64,000 nt of DNA from Pezicula radicicola (GCA_003008705.1 PDUO01000046.1:341156-405155); one strand, 5' to 3'; counted from the first letter of the stretch, positions 23,973 to 36,404 are shown. Notes: a model not told the origin generated them from the letters alone. Numbers and translations: made by a program.

Positions 23973-24960
23973 TCAATGCCCAGCATTGCGCCGTCTTGGT
24001 ACCAAGACCCGTTCATCTCCTTGCCATGTACTTCTGCTCAATACCTTTCTGTCCATGCTCCTCATGGGCTTGGCCTTCCTTTCCATATGATCAACCATCC
24101 CATCTTCCTGGTTATTCTGCAATTCCTTTCGCGGCTTCAAACCATGTCTCTCAAACCCCTCTTTCGTAGGTGCAACATGCATCCAACTCTCCTCACCAAT
24201 CGCTAAATCCAAAAGACCAGCTCATCCTCGGCCTCTTTTTCTTTCTTCTTTCGTGCTGCACACCTCACCCATTAAGGCGTCAGCCGAAGCTTCAACTCAT
24301 GTGGTGTCCGTAACCTTACTGCAAGCCACTTTCCATTTGGGCGATGTTCTTCCGGTAGCTTGTCCAGAGTACTGATTTCAAGAAGATGCTCATTTGTACC
24401 TCTGTTCATCGCCGAGATTCTGTCAGGCATTACTTCCTTCAAGAATTCGAGTGAGGCATTGATGTTAAGATCCAATGCACGTTGACGATTGACTTTCATT
24501 TTTAACGCCAAGCTCACTATCCGAGGATAAAGCACGGAACCCCAACGGTCATAAGCCAACATAGCGCGTCGTGTTCCTTGGCTTCCTTGCATCGCGATAT
24601 ACTGTAACTGCATGGAAGTTGTCTGGCCAGCACACAAAAGTCTCTGAATTTATGCCAAGCAGAGGAGTGTTGATGCGATGCGAAGGATCGTCCGGACGAG
24701 GGGTTGCTGCTCCCCAGATATCATATATAATTCCTTGCCCTATGAATTGGAATCTGTCGTGGTGCCGAAGAACTTCAACTGTTGTCGCCGCACCAAAGGA
24801 ATGACCCAACATCGTTACTTGCTGAAGATGAAAGCGGTCTTTCCAAGACATCCAGTCTACCCCCGTAAGACCTCTCGAACTACTTCCAATATTGCCTTTC
24901 ACCCGTAAAATTTCCCTCGATACAGATTCTCCTTCTCCCTTGCAAATCAAAGTCATGACA
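23973..24960 (-). pseudogene. PAF-acetylhydrolase-like alpha/beta hydrolase, decayed
   Basis: Fragments of one serine hydrolase lie collinear but in several frames. The 24956-24549 part has the nucleophile elbow TMLGHSFGAATTVEVL and GIIYDIWGAATPRPDDPSHR. The next stretch continues in a second frame (KEAKEHDALCWLMTV, about 24600-24545) and then a third (LYPRIVSLALKMKVN). The C-terminal piece, about 24212-23973, includes ESWMHVAPTKEGFERHGL. At least three frame changes are needed, the sequence after LCWLMTV looks deleted, and the N-terminal third is absent. The family hydrolyses sn-2 acetyl groups of PAF-type phospholipids. The Ser motif survives, but no frame could make the enzyme. Family assignment is from remembered motifs. 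Confidence 0.75.
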
Positions 24961-25231
24961 TGGTAATCTCAAGAATAATGGAATACAATCGTAGATGAAG
25001 ACGAAACTTGAAACCTCTCCTATCTCTTCCAGGTTCAAGCAAGAGAAAGGTCGCTACGTCACCCATCACGCGGTGATTCTTCGATAACCGAGCTTTGAAA
25101 AGGGGTAAGGGGCTCAATGGATTGTCCTCTACAAACTTTCATAGTTTCATCCTCGATGTAAAATGAGCATTCCTAATGATTTAAATTTACTATCTTCCAG
25201 CAAAAGCCGGCTGCGGCCATTAATCTTGTAA

Positions 25232-25399
25232 TTGTACCGTACGAAGTGGTTTATAGGAGATCATTTTGAATAGCTATCTATTCAGATAAGAGATGGAGTT
25301 GAGTAACTCACTTGATCTAGGTAACTTACGTAGTTGACTTGGATAACTCAGTTGCCCTAATCAAAATGATCTCTTATAACCCAATTTGTACGGTACAAA
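25232..25399. mobile_element. MITE-like element, family 1 (copy A)
   Basis: About 168 bp with inverted ends. The left arm runs TTGTACCGTACGAAGTGGTT then TATAGGAGATCATTTTGA. The right arm is its complement with few differences, ending GTACGGTACAA at 25398. The core shares AGATGGAGTT and GAGTAACTCACTTGATCTAG with other copies. A short AATT-like repeat at the borders may be the target duplication. No ORF. Confidence 0.75.
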
Positions 25400-25430
25400 T
25401 TCAATGACCTCTACTTTAATTCGATGGCTT

Positions 25431-26640
25431 CTATATCAGAGTTCGCCGGGTCCGCCTACTGCTGAGGTCCTGTCGTAGATCCAGCGCCTGTTGAATAACA
25501 CCGAACACGATATTTCCGCCTTCACGAACAGTGCCTGATTCAATGCTGTGCAAGACCCATTCGTTTCTCTCAAAGATTCTCCCCACTCTATCATTCATGG
25601 CTAGGAAGTTCAACTCCAACTCGGGACCAGCATATTGGAGTAAGTCTGCTTTCAAATCCACCAGAGCTTGAGCACCCGTTATGTCAATTCGCTCGACATT
25701 TGCAAAATCAATTATGACAACTCTCAGCGACATGGATACGATCGAGATTCCAGCTTTTTCTCGCAGGTATCAAATATGGCTCTCACCAGTCGTGTCCACA
25801 ACCTGTCTTTCTCGAGTTGAGGTTGTGCTGGAATTCTAGAAGTATATGTATAAACCTTGTTGAGAGTGTTCTTCTTGACCTTCTTAGCATCCAGGAAGAG
25901 AATGGACTCATAGAGCTTGAAAACTTGGGTATCCTCTAGAACACCTCCAGTAATATCTTCGACCGCATGGGAATACAAAATATGGATGCTAGAAGTCGTG
26001 ACATGCGTCACTCGGACAAATGCGATACGAAACAGCATGTAAACCAAACTATAACCAACAGCTGCTACGACGCCAACCTCAACAGACGCAAACAAGGCCA
26101 CCTAAAACGAAGCTATATTGGCGATAAAATCTGCTAAGGAGAACTGCCAGTATTTATAGAAAAAATTGATTAGAATGATGATTTGCCAAACAGCCATAAT
26201 GATAACCGCTGACAAGGTTGCTTTTGGGATCCAGTAAAAAGCTCCAGCGAGCTTATCTATGCCGATCACACAAGCAGATGTTATAAGTCTGCTCGATGGT
26301 GACTTGACCCCAGACTCGGAGTTGACAGCTTTCCTAGAAAAACCACCAGTTATCAGCATAGCCTAGAAAAGGCTGCTAACAAAGTTAGTGAGTCCAATAA
26401 AAACAACTCCTAGCTCTGATCAATCACATAGTTGTGCCGACGTTCCAAATGACTTGCCTATCGCAAGATGTTCAAGTGCTACAGCTAAGGCGGTTGGAAA
26501 CCAAGCGGAAAGCAGTCAATATTGACCAGGAATATTAGCTAATTTTATATAGGCTAGACTCTATGGCACAAAGAGGATTCCAATGGTCAATCCTGGCAGA
26601 GTATCGTGAAACGACCGGGTGGCAAATATTGTGGCAGCCA
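25431..26640 (-). pseudogene. Sulfate permease (SulP/SLC26 family), decayed
   Basis: Collinear minus-strand pieces match a SulP transporter. HDTLPGLTIGILFVP lies near 26610 and is followed by an in-frame stop where Gln is expected, then SLAYIKLANIPGQY. LAVALEHLAIGKSFG is near 26480. GFSRKAVNSESGVKSPSS, YWIPKATLSAVIIMAVWQII and a stop in place of Trp follow at about 26102. Then comes VALFASVEVGVVAAVGYSLV. The C-terminal STAS domain (RVVIIDFANVERIDITGAQA, 25733-25431) is in another frame. The middle of the membrane domain between GQY and LAVALEH appears deleted. Such permeases import sulfate with protons. Several stops are C-to-T or G-to-A type changes. Confidence 0.82.
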
Positions 26641-26832
26641 TTGGATCACAGGGATTTTTTCGGGAAAAATATCTCTCCGTGGCTGATGGTGTTGCTCGTA
26701 TCCCTTTGTGATAGTGAATCCTTGTTTGACGCAGAGTTTCGTCACCAGCTGAGAACTTAGTACATAGTCGCCAACGATTCTTCTAAAAATTCATGTTGCC
26801 CATCTTTTATTAGTAATCATACTATAAGTGAC

Positions 26833-26870
26833 ATATATCAATTGTAGCATTGTACACGTATCAGGACCCA
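26833..26870. mobile_element. Orphan terminus of MITE family 2
   Basis: CATATATCAATTGTAGCATT then GTACACGTATCAGGACCC closely matches the right end of the element at 35670-35956 (ATATCAATTTTTGTACACGT then ATCAGGATCC). No partner arm was found within a few hundred bases, so this is a truncated copy. Confidence 0.5.
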
Positions 26871-27339
26871 GAGCTGCCTGCATCTTTAAGTCGCAACCCA
26901 GAAAACGACGCTGTCCAATTAAGCTACACATCACGCAATATCATCAGATCTGAACGCAATACAGGTAGCTGGGTAAATTCAATTTTAATTAGTGGGCCAA
27001 AATTCTAAATAACAGCTCTTGGTTGACAGAGATCTTTTCCAAGACAGTGCTTACGCTGTTGTGAGTCCCGCCTATCACTCCATCCACTTTTGCGAGCCAA
27101 GAAGCGAGAAGCACGCCATGACCAGCCCCAGCTCAGTTCTAATTCAATAAAGTTCTTTTATCTGCATATTCATCCCCGCTACGCGGGTAATCAAAAGCAT
27201 AAGTGTAATATTGCCATGATGACGAAGGAAGCGGGTGACGAGGTATGAAATTCAATTCCACTTTGTATATCTGCTCTTTTAGAAGGACAGCTCCCAACAC
27301 TATTTATCCTTTAATGTAAATTACATCCCCAATACCAAG
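26871..27339. other. Promoter region of the DUF3604 gene
   Basis: No ORF of note. The sequence upstream of the ATG at 27340 is A/C-rich, ending CCCCAATACCAAG, a good fungal start context. Confidence 0.4.
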
Positions 27340-29831
27340 ATGAAGACTTTATCCGAAGAGCAATTGCAACAAATCGTCGGGCAATACACTGCGCCTATCG
27401 GATTATACCAACACATCAAATCCCTTCCATTTTTAGGAACAGTGACAAGCGACGTGACTTCCTTGACTGCAGGTCAATGGACTGAGATAACAATTACCTA
27501 CACAGTCGGTGGAAGTGGTCTTGCAGATGGTGCTTGGATTAAAGGCACATTCAAATTCTACTCAGTAAGTAGTAAAAAATCCGTCCACTTGTTCTCAAAA
27601 AGTAGAAGACTGTACTAATTAGGGAAACACAGGACTGGGCATTGTTCCAAACATCGGACCCAACAGCCGATAACTATGTATCAGCGGAATATTCTGCCGG
27701 TAAACTAGTTCGAGGCCAAACTCCGGCTACGGTACAGGAATTAACAGTTAGATTCGATCAAAAAGGTCATGAGAGACCTTTCCAAAAAGCAATTATTGTC
27801 GATATCGTCGACGGCTACCTAAATCCAGGCGATCAAATTGTGATCCGTTTAGGCGACAAACGGTTTGGTGCCAGAGGTACTCGTGCTCAGACCTTTGTCG
27901 AAGAGAACTTTGCTATGAGATGGTATATTGACCCAGTTGGTACATCAAGGTTCGCTGCAATTAAGCCAGATATTTTCTTCGAAATTAAGAGCGGACCCAT
28001 CCATGGATTGAAAGTGCACTCGCCGAGATTGGTTGCACCTAGAACTTCGTTTCCTCTGTACGTCCACGCCGAAGATCAATGGGGTAATGCCACGGCAAGC
28101 TTAGCTGGTTTGTCGGCTACTATAACTATCAAAGATATAGCTACTGAGAGTATTGCATTTTCGAAACAGGTTGATGTTTCTTCTCAAGGGTGGACTTACG
28201 CAGTCTGTAAGATCTCTTTAGATACCACAGGAGATTTTACCATCTTAGTTCAACTCAATTCCTCAGAAGAAGATAAGTCCTACAGCACAACAGAGTACGT
28301 CTCAGTGTCGGATACACTCCCTGTACCACGGATCTTATACGCTGATCTTCATGTTCACTCCGACGATACAGTCGGAACAAACGACACAGCCTACAACTTT
28401 TCCTACGCCCAAAAGATAGCAGGTCTAGATATCGTAGGCTACACAGCCAACGACTTCAACATCACCAGTGCAAAATGGGAAGCAACGCTAGAAATTATCC
28501 GAAACATCAACAGCGAAGGCGAATTCATTGTCTTTCCAGGCACAGAGTGGTGCGGTAATAGTGCTGCCGGTGGTGACCACAACGTTGTATTCCTAGACGA
28601 TCCAACTGTAAATCCACCCGAGTTTCCCCTCGACAAATATGGCAATGTTGCAAGAAGTTTCGAGTGGAATGAAGACGGTCCAGCAGAATTACAACCTGGT
28701 GCTTGGCCTCTTGACGAACTATATGCAACATATGCACATTCACCAGCTGCTCATCTCTTAATCCCACATGTAGGAGGTAGACGCTGTAATCTAGGATGGC
28801 ATCATCCAAAACTCGAACGACTTCTGGAGATTGGAAGCGCATGGGGGCTTTTCGAATGGTTACTTCGAGATGCTATCTCCCGCGGATGGAAACTTGGAGT
28901 TTGTGCTAATTCTGATGAACATCGGGGACGATGTGGTGGTGGGGTTCCAGGAACGGCAGTTTTTGGTACGAAAGGTGGACTTACTGGTGTTCTATCGAAG
29001 AAATTGGAACGCGATGCTGTTGGAAAGGCGTTCCGTGCTCGACATACTTTTGCGACGACGGGAGAGCGACTCGTAGGTCTGCTGTATACGGATGACGGGT
29101 CGATACAAGGAGATGATGTCTTTATTGAAAGGGATCACGAAGTCAAGATGAATTACGCTTTCTATGGCAGTAGTGGTTTCTCCTCAATTGAGGCATTCGA
29201 TGCTACAGGGCTGATCTTCAAGCGTGATCTCTGGCGTGAATCTTCAGCCGAAGTGGGAACATGGAATAAACTTCGCATTACATGGGGAGGTGCACGACTG
29301 TACGATAGATACAGAGAGGCAGTCTGGGATGGTTCAATGGAAGTCTCAGGTACCACGATATCAGAAAGTCAAGCATTCGGTGGTGTTTGTTATATACCAG
29401 AAGGAGAACACATCACCAAGGTCAACGAACAAAAACTTATTTTCCATACAAGAACAAGTGGTGATTTCGATGGTGTAAATCTTTCTTTCGCAGAAGATGT
29501 TAAGCCTACGAATATATCATTTAAAGGTAGTTTAGGTGGTTATGTGAAAGTAGGTGATGCTTTGAAAGGAAATTCACACAAGGCACAGCCTACTTGGTCT
29601 TTGGAGACAAGTTGGGAAGAAGCTTTACAGCCTGGTGGGAAAAGGATCGAGATCAAAGGCGGAGCTGATTTATTTGTGAAGGTTGAGGTTATTCCAGAAG
29701 TTAAACTTCCGATTCGTGTTAAAGGGTCGTTTTCGATACCTGTGAAGGGAGGGGAGGAAAAGGCGGTTTATTTTGTGGGGAGGGAATGGGATGGCGGAAA
29801 GGTTATTACCAGTCCGCTGTTCTTCAACTGA
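27340..29831 (+). CDS. DUF3604/PHP-like metal-dependent hydrolase
   Basis: Two exons, 27340-27564 and 27633-29831, give 807 aa. After an N-terminal half rich in beta-type sequence, the catalytic-looking part begins near residue 315 with LYADLHVHSDDTVGTND. PGTEWCGNSAAGGDHNVVFL, LIPHVGGRRCNLGWHHP and GVCANSDEHRGRCGG follow. These His/Asp/Glu clusters match the PHP-type metal site of DUF3604 proteins, as I recall that family. The substrate is not known. No signal peptide or membrane helix is visible. The length is typical for a DUF3604 protein. It stands alone between pseudogenes and an ankyrin gene, and both exons look undamaged. Confidence 0.85.
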
Positions 29832-30169
29832 AGCTATTTCAACGGTTTAAATTCAATTGAGACGAATAACACATCTAGTCATTTGTTGAAAGCTGTGGCT
29901 TTAGGCCGTCCTAGGTTACAGTAATAGCCGAGGAGATATCGATTTACTGTTTGAGCGGGTTTAGGGTTCCCTAAAGCAGCCTATCGCTACAGGGCACTAA
30001 AAGCAACTTCTAGACAACAAAAACGCCACCATTTCATATTATATATTTTACAACTAAATGTTACAGTCTATGTGGTTTTACAAATTATGCTAAAAGAAGA
30101 TGAATGTTTTGTCCTCGCTATTATTGTGCTCTAAGTATAAGGAAGGATACGGGGAACAAATTCAATCGA

Positions 30170-33100
30170 TCATGGTCTGCCTTCAGCATAACATCTTATC
30201 TGCTGATCCCAATCCAGCTGTCTGGATGGTTCAACCACAGCTCCATAGTCAACAGCAATGTGAGTGCAAGTAACAGCTCTCGCATATAACCCAGCATCCC
30301 CTTTCCTGGCAGCTTTAGCACTTGCCTTAGCAGCAATGGCAAGCACGCCTTTCCCATGCCTATCCTTGGCATGTACATTCGCATGATTCTGCACCAGAAC
30401 TTCGACAGCTGCAATTCGGCTCAAACGCATTGCAATGTGGAGAGCCGTCTCGTCCGAGCGGTTTCGTCGATGAACATTGGCTCCATGCTGAATCAGGATC
30501 TTCAAGACTGTAACGGTGGTGTTATGGGCGAGTCCGCGTTTTATGAACGACATGATGGGTGTATTGCCTTTTGAGTCATATGCATTAACATCAACCTTAC
30601 TCTTAATAAGGCGGCCAATTTCGGCTACAATGTAATCGTGGCGAAGTCGAAGAAAGATTTTATCGTTGGTGCTCTTGCGTTTAAGATTCTTGTTGGTGTC
30701 ACCGCTGGCTGGGGTTCCATCTGCGGCCCACACTGTCAGACAAGACTCTGCTAGACAGTGTAGACCACTCATGCCACAGTTCTCAGCTTCGGGGTGGCCG
30801 CTTATTGCAAGTGCAATTGTTTTTCGGAGGCTTTCATGGTACTGTGCTTTATCATCCCTAGTTGTGAAGTTGCTGACTACAGGCTCTTTAGCCACATGTC
30901 CTAGCTTAGTGTTGTCGGTAGTATTTTCTCGGATGGGCAACACCATTGGTTGAAGCAGAGGAAGTTCGCGGGTGTCCGTCGTTGTCTGGGCCTCCAGACG
31001 TCTTTGAACCTCGAGATGACGTCGGATCAATTTCCGGCCCCGGAAGTCCCTTTTCATTAATTCGTTTGTTGAAAATCCACCCATTCCTTCGAATGCTCTC
31101 TGCGTCGAGTCCAGATTCATATCATATTGAGTCAGAACATGCATAGGAGTCTGGCCATAATCGTCACAGTCGTGGAAATCAAACCCAAATTTCCAGAGGA
31201 GGGACAGGAGAGAGGTAATGTCCTCACTACTCCTCCCATCAGATCCTCTACCGTACGCCGCAAATGAAACCGGGTTGAGTGTATGCATGAATGTCTGCCC
31301 TGCGGCATTTTTAGCATCGACGCTGATACCTTGCTCAATAAGCCAGACAAGAATCATAGTACCAGCACCGTAAGATGCTGCCGAGTGAAGAATAGTATTG
31401 TGAAACCCATCAACCTCATCAATTACAAAATTGTCTGACGCAGCAGCTTTTGCATCGTACGCTTCTGCCATCGGAGTATTGTCACCATCCTGCCAAGCTT
31501 GTACGATTGAACCAATCCACATATGCGATGGAGGTTCTTCTAATTGACATTCGAGGCATTTGGAGGATCTAGGATCTCCTCGACATAGTTCGGAGCAGCA
31601 GTCACGACTTTTACGGATCTGCGAATACTGGGGTTGAGCACATTCCATGTCTTCGACTTTTCCTTGGGCTGATCCGTTTTCAGTATCAAGTGAAATATCG
31701 CTGGCTGGATCTGACGGGTCAGAGAGTGTGGGTATGCCAGTAGCTGCATACGCCTCATAATCTAACAGTTCTTCCATCAATGCGAATGTCGGGTCTGGCT
31801 CACCTCTCAGTTCTTCATTGGGTGTTGGCATTGGCTCATCGAAAGTCACTGATTTGCGTTTTAAAGACGCTTCCGCAGCCTCCAAGCTAAATCGTCCTCC
31901 GTATAAATCCAGAGAGTCTCTAATTGACCTCGGTTGCAGAATGTTTGGAGTGCTAGCCGTTGATGTCCCAGGTAACTCCATCGTCGAGGTATTTCGCTTT
32001 TTAGATGGGGGCAGGGAGAAATCTCCGAAGGTATCTTGATGAATTGAATACGACCTTGCAGGTGTTGAGTATCGTAAAGATGCAGAAGTTGAATTTCGAA
32101 TGCTTGGGATGGAACTTCTCGTTGAGTATTCTGATATCGACTGGACGCGTATAGACTCGTCAAGCGAGCCCCTGAAAGAACGGGTTACGGTTTGAGTTGA
32201 GTCTCTCGATGACCATGAAGAAGTCAATGATCTAGAGGTCGTTGTTGTCGATTTTGATTCCCAGCTTCCTTGCGTGCTTGCCGATAGTCTATTCATGATG
32301 AATTCAAACTTATTCAGCACAGTAGACGAGTACTTGGTTGGATCCCTTCCTCTTTCGAGCATGCGTTGCCGGAGACCCTCGGCTCTGTTCTTTTTTGTGA
32401 ACTCGGCGAAATCCTGTTGATAGGAAGGGATTGGGGGCCTTGGTAGAGGAAATGACGGCGGAGGGGCAAACGTGTCACCGTCGACTTCTCCGTTGGAACT
32501 GGTCGAGCACCTTCCAGTCGCCCAGTCTTCAAGGCCATCATGTGGCGACTCTCTGCCTTCCCCGCCATACTCGTGAGATTGTTGAGAACTGCGATTTCTC
32601 AGGTGATCTAATTTGCGTTTCATTTTGAGTGCATATGATTTTTCAATTCTTTTATCCATTTGATCTTCATCAACTGGCCGGCGCCGCATATCATTTGGCC
32701 GGCGCCCTAGAAACGCACTAAGTTTCTCCTGCGCATGTCGCTTTCTGTTGATTATTAGTATTTCAAGGCATAACGAGTTCAAATCAATTTAAACTTACTC
32801 AAACCTCAGATTTTCATCTCGCATGACAATAGGAATATCGTCAATGTCAATATCAGCTATCGAGTACAAGCGAGCTAGTTTTCGCTCTTTAGAGGGTTCC
32901 CATTTCACCCCTGGCGCTCCTCTCTTTTTTCTCTTGGCTTTTCCATGGCCTTCTGTCGATGGACTAACGGATTCTGTAAGAGCGGGCGACTGGCTAATTG
33001 AGGAGTATGACGATGGTGTTGTCAAATCAATCGGTTGTTCTGGTATCAACGAGCTGACCTGTTGTTCTGAAATGATCCCTAGTGATTGCATTTCAGCATT

Positions 33101-33184
33101 TGAGAGGCTAACAGCCGGCGGACTAAAGAGAGGGCGGGGCCATGGCGAAGCCATCCAGCCGTAGAGTGACAACGAGCTCGACAC
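30170..33184 (-). CDS. Clr5-like domain plus ankyrin-repeat protein
   Basis: Exons 33184-32799 and 32744-30170 give 986 aa across a 54-nt intron. Residues about 80-190 hold a basic stretch KRKKRGAPG, then KWEPSKERKLARLY...RHAQEKLSAFLGRRPNDMRR. This resembles the Clr5/Myb-like N-terminal domain found in many fungal ankyrin proteins. A Ser/Thr-rich linker follows. Near residue 555 a Cys cluster (CCSELCRG...KCLECQ) is followed by ankyrin-type units: NTILHSAASYGAGTMILVWL, DDYGQTPMHVLTQ, DSKGNTPIMSFIKRG, SDETALHIAMRLSRIAAVEV and DRHGKGVLAIAAKA. It is probably a nuclear or regulatory protein working through protein contacts. The domain call is by pattern; the role is inference. Confidence 0.82.
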
Positions 33185-34949
33185 CTAGAGACAAGGCGAC
33201 TTATTTACTGCGAACAGAAACAGAACACAGCAGACGAGTAGTTCAAGTACTAGCGGCCGTCAACTTATACTGAATATGAGATTAGGTGAAATAAATTTTG
33301 CGATTCTGAGAGGGCAATCCCTTTCGGCTTACAGTGTGGTTTGTTGGCATCCTCATGGCCAATGGGAGAGTTTTCATTTCATGCACTTGATGATGAGAAA
33401 CCCTGTCGTGATAGATGTACTCGCATTTTGGCGCTATTCGGTGAGAGCGCCGTAGCCTGTCCAATACAGATGGCAAGGTCCATTCTCGTAAAGGGAGCCT
33501 GACACAGGACTCCCAGATGACCTCTCGTAGTTCTGTTGCCTTGTCTCAGCCTTCGGTGTAAGAAATGGTTCGCATCATAGTGGTGGGAGCTGTGAGTGCG
33601 CCAAGTTTTTTGAGGTTGTTATTTTGCACTTTGCTCAATCAAGGCTGTGGCGAACCCCTTTAAAAAACTGCGCCATGTATAATAAATCAGTACCTTAATG
33701 CTAAATCCACCCCACCCCAGAATACTTCAAGAGACGATTAAATAAAGTATGGCAAACCCAAAATGAAATTTGTCTATCAGCCCCATGTTAACTACCGAAC
33801 CTCAATACGAGTATGTGTATACATATTTTTTCGGATAAGGATACATGTCATCCTCATAGTAGAAGAATATTTGGGGAGCATCATAAATATCTACGAACGA
33901 TTTGCCTCCGGTGTAAGATTACTTTATGGTGCACTTATTATTTGCACTTGATTTTTGCATTTTGTGCTTACTATACCTTTCAGATCATCCCTGAATTTAG
34001 TTCTTGCTTTTAATTCCTGCACTTATTTCTTGCACTTCAATATTTGCATTTCAATCTTGTCTGTCGCTAACACTTGATGTCTTTTCGTAAGCAAATGACT
34101 GAAACTATGGCAAACTCAAGTGCACAATATACTTGTTTGAGCTTTTTAGTTGACACGGAACTCCATGTATAAAAGATAATGGAGACCTCTTCAAGATCCG
34201 GATCATCTCGAATTTGCTCCAAGAACCTACTCTACGATATATTGTTTACACCTCCGTGCTTCTTAGCAATACACAATATCACGCTTCTTGACATCAGTGA
34301 CCAGCAGATAATATAAAATGCCATCTTGTAAGCGGTTGCTATACTTCACCAGACAGACACATCTTTTTTCTTTCCTTTGGGGGTTAGAACAACCGAGAGT
34401 GCCAGTCTCGCTAGTCGATTTGACTACTCCCCCCTTTTCGGATAGCCGAGATACCTCCCTGACATACATCGCTAGACACATCCAACAAAAAGAAAGCTTC
34501 AGAGTGCAAGAATCGCATCAACGATTTCTTAGACAGAGAGGGCCCATCTTCCGACTCGGATCATCGGCGGCGGAATTATGTCGACGAAACCACGCTAATT
34601 GACTCAGCAAGAAGGCGGATGGCAGGGAAGATTAAGGATTTTGATAAAGATTTTGAGGGAAAGCGGAGTCACAATACGCGATAAGGATAATGCGGGAGTT
34701 ACGGGATTAAATTTGCAGTCCCTTTCTTTGTCTGGTATGAAAGTTCTTCGATTTTTGAAGGCTACGATCCGTGCTAATCTTGTTCGTAGGTAGAAGATTT
34801 CTCTGAGAGGGTTTGTTATGAATTATCTGGTAGAAATAAAGTATTACATAGACTCGTAGCAAAATAAGTCTATTATACCTTAAGTCCTTACCTACTTATT
34901 AACTACTTCTCTCGGAAATGCCATTTTTCATCGTGTGATTTCGAACTAG
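33185..34949. other. Intergenic, no gene seen
   Basis: Promoter side of the ankyrin gene and further spacer. It has a run of CTTGCATTTC/CTTGCACTT-type short direct repeats at about 33940-34060. ORFs near 34318-34793 are not protein-like enough to call. Confidence 0.4.
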
Positions 34950-35174
34950 ATTCCCAATTTGCCCACGCCGTACCCTAAGTCGCACCCAACGTTAGACCTA
35001 GTTGCCATCTCAATAGGGTTTGCTTGTAACGATTGGTTTGAATATGGTATGGCCGAGTGGGATTTAGACGAGCGTCCGAAGACAGGAGAAAAGTATGAGT
35101 TCTACAACGTACTGTGGATTGATTGGCATCAGGAAGTGGCGTCAAGAAAAGGTGTTGGTCGCGTGTATAAGTAG
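34950..35174 (+). pseudogene. Fragment resembling a HET-protein C-terminus
   Basis: An open stretch without its own ATG reads GFACNDWFEYGMAEWDLDER and EKYEFYNVLWIDWHQEVASR then KGVGRVYK before a stop. This is the style of C-terminal tails of fungal heterokaryon-incompatibility (HET) domain proteins as I remember them. Nothing upstream supplies the HET domain, so it is treated as a leftover. Low certainty. Confidence 0.3.
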
Positions 35175-35669
35175 GCGTGGATAAAACAGACACTAGAGAC
35201 TATCAAGCTTATTTTATGCTAGGTAGATAAATGCCTGGAGACCTTAGCCTTAGTTAGAAAGACCCAGCGTACCGTTCTACCGAGGTCTTTGAGCCTATAC
35301 AGTGAACCATCTTATATAGCATGCAATTATTAATATCCTGGGGGAGAACACATTGGGATGAAATCTACATAAAGCCTAAATAGAAAAAGATGGTATAATA
35401 GAAAAAGTTATATAAGTTGAGCTACCAAACAGCCTGTTAGAGTAAGTCGAGGGTTTTAATTTCACCGGAAAACAACAAATCTATATGGCTCACCAGGTTG
35501 AGGGTGATAGAAGTATCCGAGGGCGAAGATCGGGGTTCGCATAATCAAGCGGTGAAACTAAAAGAATGCTCACTCGACTGCTAAGGAAGTTACGTGCAAT
35601 TCTAAAGGGAAGGGGCTCTCGCTTAGCCAAACCAAAAAGGTGAACTACTAAGGTGAGATTAGAAGAAAA

Positions 35670-35956
35670 GGGTCCAAATACGTGTACAATACTATAATTG
35701 ATATTTGACACAGGTTGTAGCGCTTCGGGGTCACCGCCCTATTAGGTATCTAAATCAAGTAAGTTAGGTACCCAAATCAAGTGAGTTACTTACGTCTTAC
35801 ATTAAGTAAGTTACCTAAAGCAAGTCAGTTATCCAAATTAAGTAAGAAAACAAGTTAATTATTCAAACTAAGTGAGTTACTCAAATTAAAAAAAATACTA
35901 GCGGAACTCACCTGGCATTGTTCAAATATCAATTTTTGTACACGTATCAGGATCCT
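35670..35956. mobile_element. MITE-like element, family 2, with about 40-bp inverted ends
   Basis: The left end reads GGGTCCAAATACGTGTACAA then TACTATAATTGATATTTGACA. The right end is the complement of GGATCCTGATACGTGTACAA then AAATTGATATTTGAACA. The body is packed with variants of CAAATCAAGTGAGTTAC and AAGTAAGTTACCTAA. About 287 bp, no ORF. A single end of the same family is at 26833-26870. Confidence 0.75.
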
Positions 35957-36404
35957 TAGAAAAAAGGGGGGAAATTGGGGAAATAGATGAGAGGGGAGAG
36001 ATTTAGGAGGAAAAATAAAAAAACATACAACAGTAGGTATTCGCTGGTGGTCACCCACCCAACTACTAATCTACCGATCTGAGGCTTATGTATGGCAGAG
36101 CGGACGGGATGCCCAGTTCTCCTCAGTCTATGGTCGTATGTGGTGATCTTTTGCGTAATAAGTCATATGTTTAACCTTTTGCCTACTAATTGGAAAGTCC
36201 GAAACGATATGAGTAGTATACCTAAAATTCATTCCATACTGGGTAAGCTAAATGTATAGCCATTGTGTAAAAGGTTGTACAGAAAAAGTGCCTCATTTGG
36301 AGTTAAAAAATGACGGAATTATTTTTGATAACAGCTAGCAGATCAATTACTTGCTAACATCCGTCAATCCTTTTTTATATCTCCTGTCTTATACCCTATA
36401 TTTT

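Noticed and set aside
23842..24206. Plus-strand ORFs of 82 and 102 aa
   Set aside because: Antisense to the C-terminal fragment of the PAF-acetylhydrolase pseudogene.
25724..26101. Intact small membrane protein on the minus strand
   Set aside because: It is an internal piece of the SulP permease pseudogene, bounded by a Trp-to-stop change and a frameshift.
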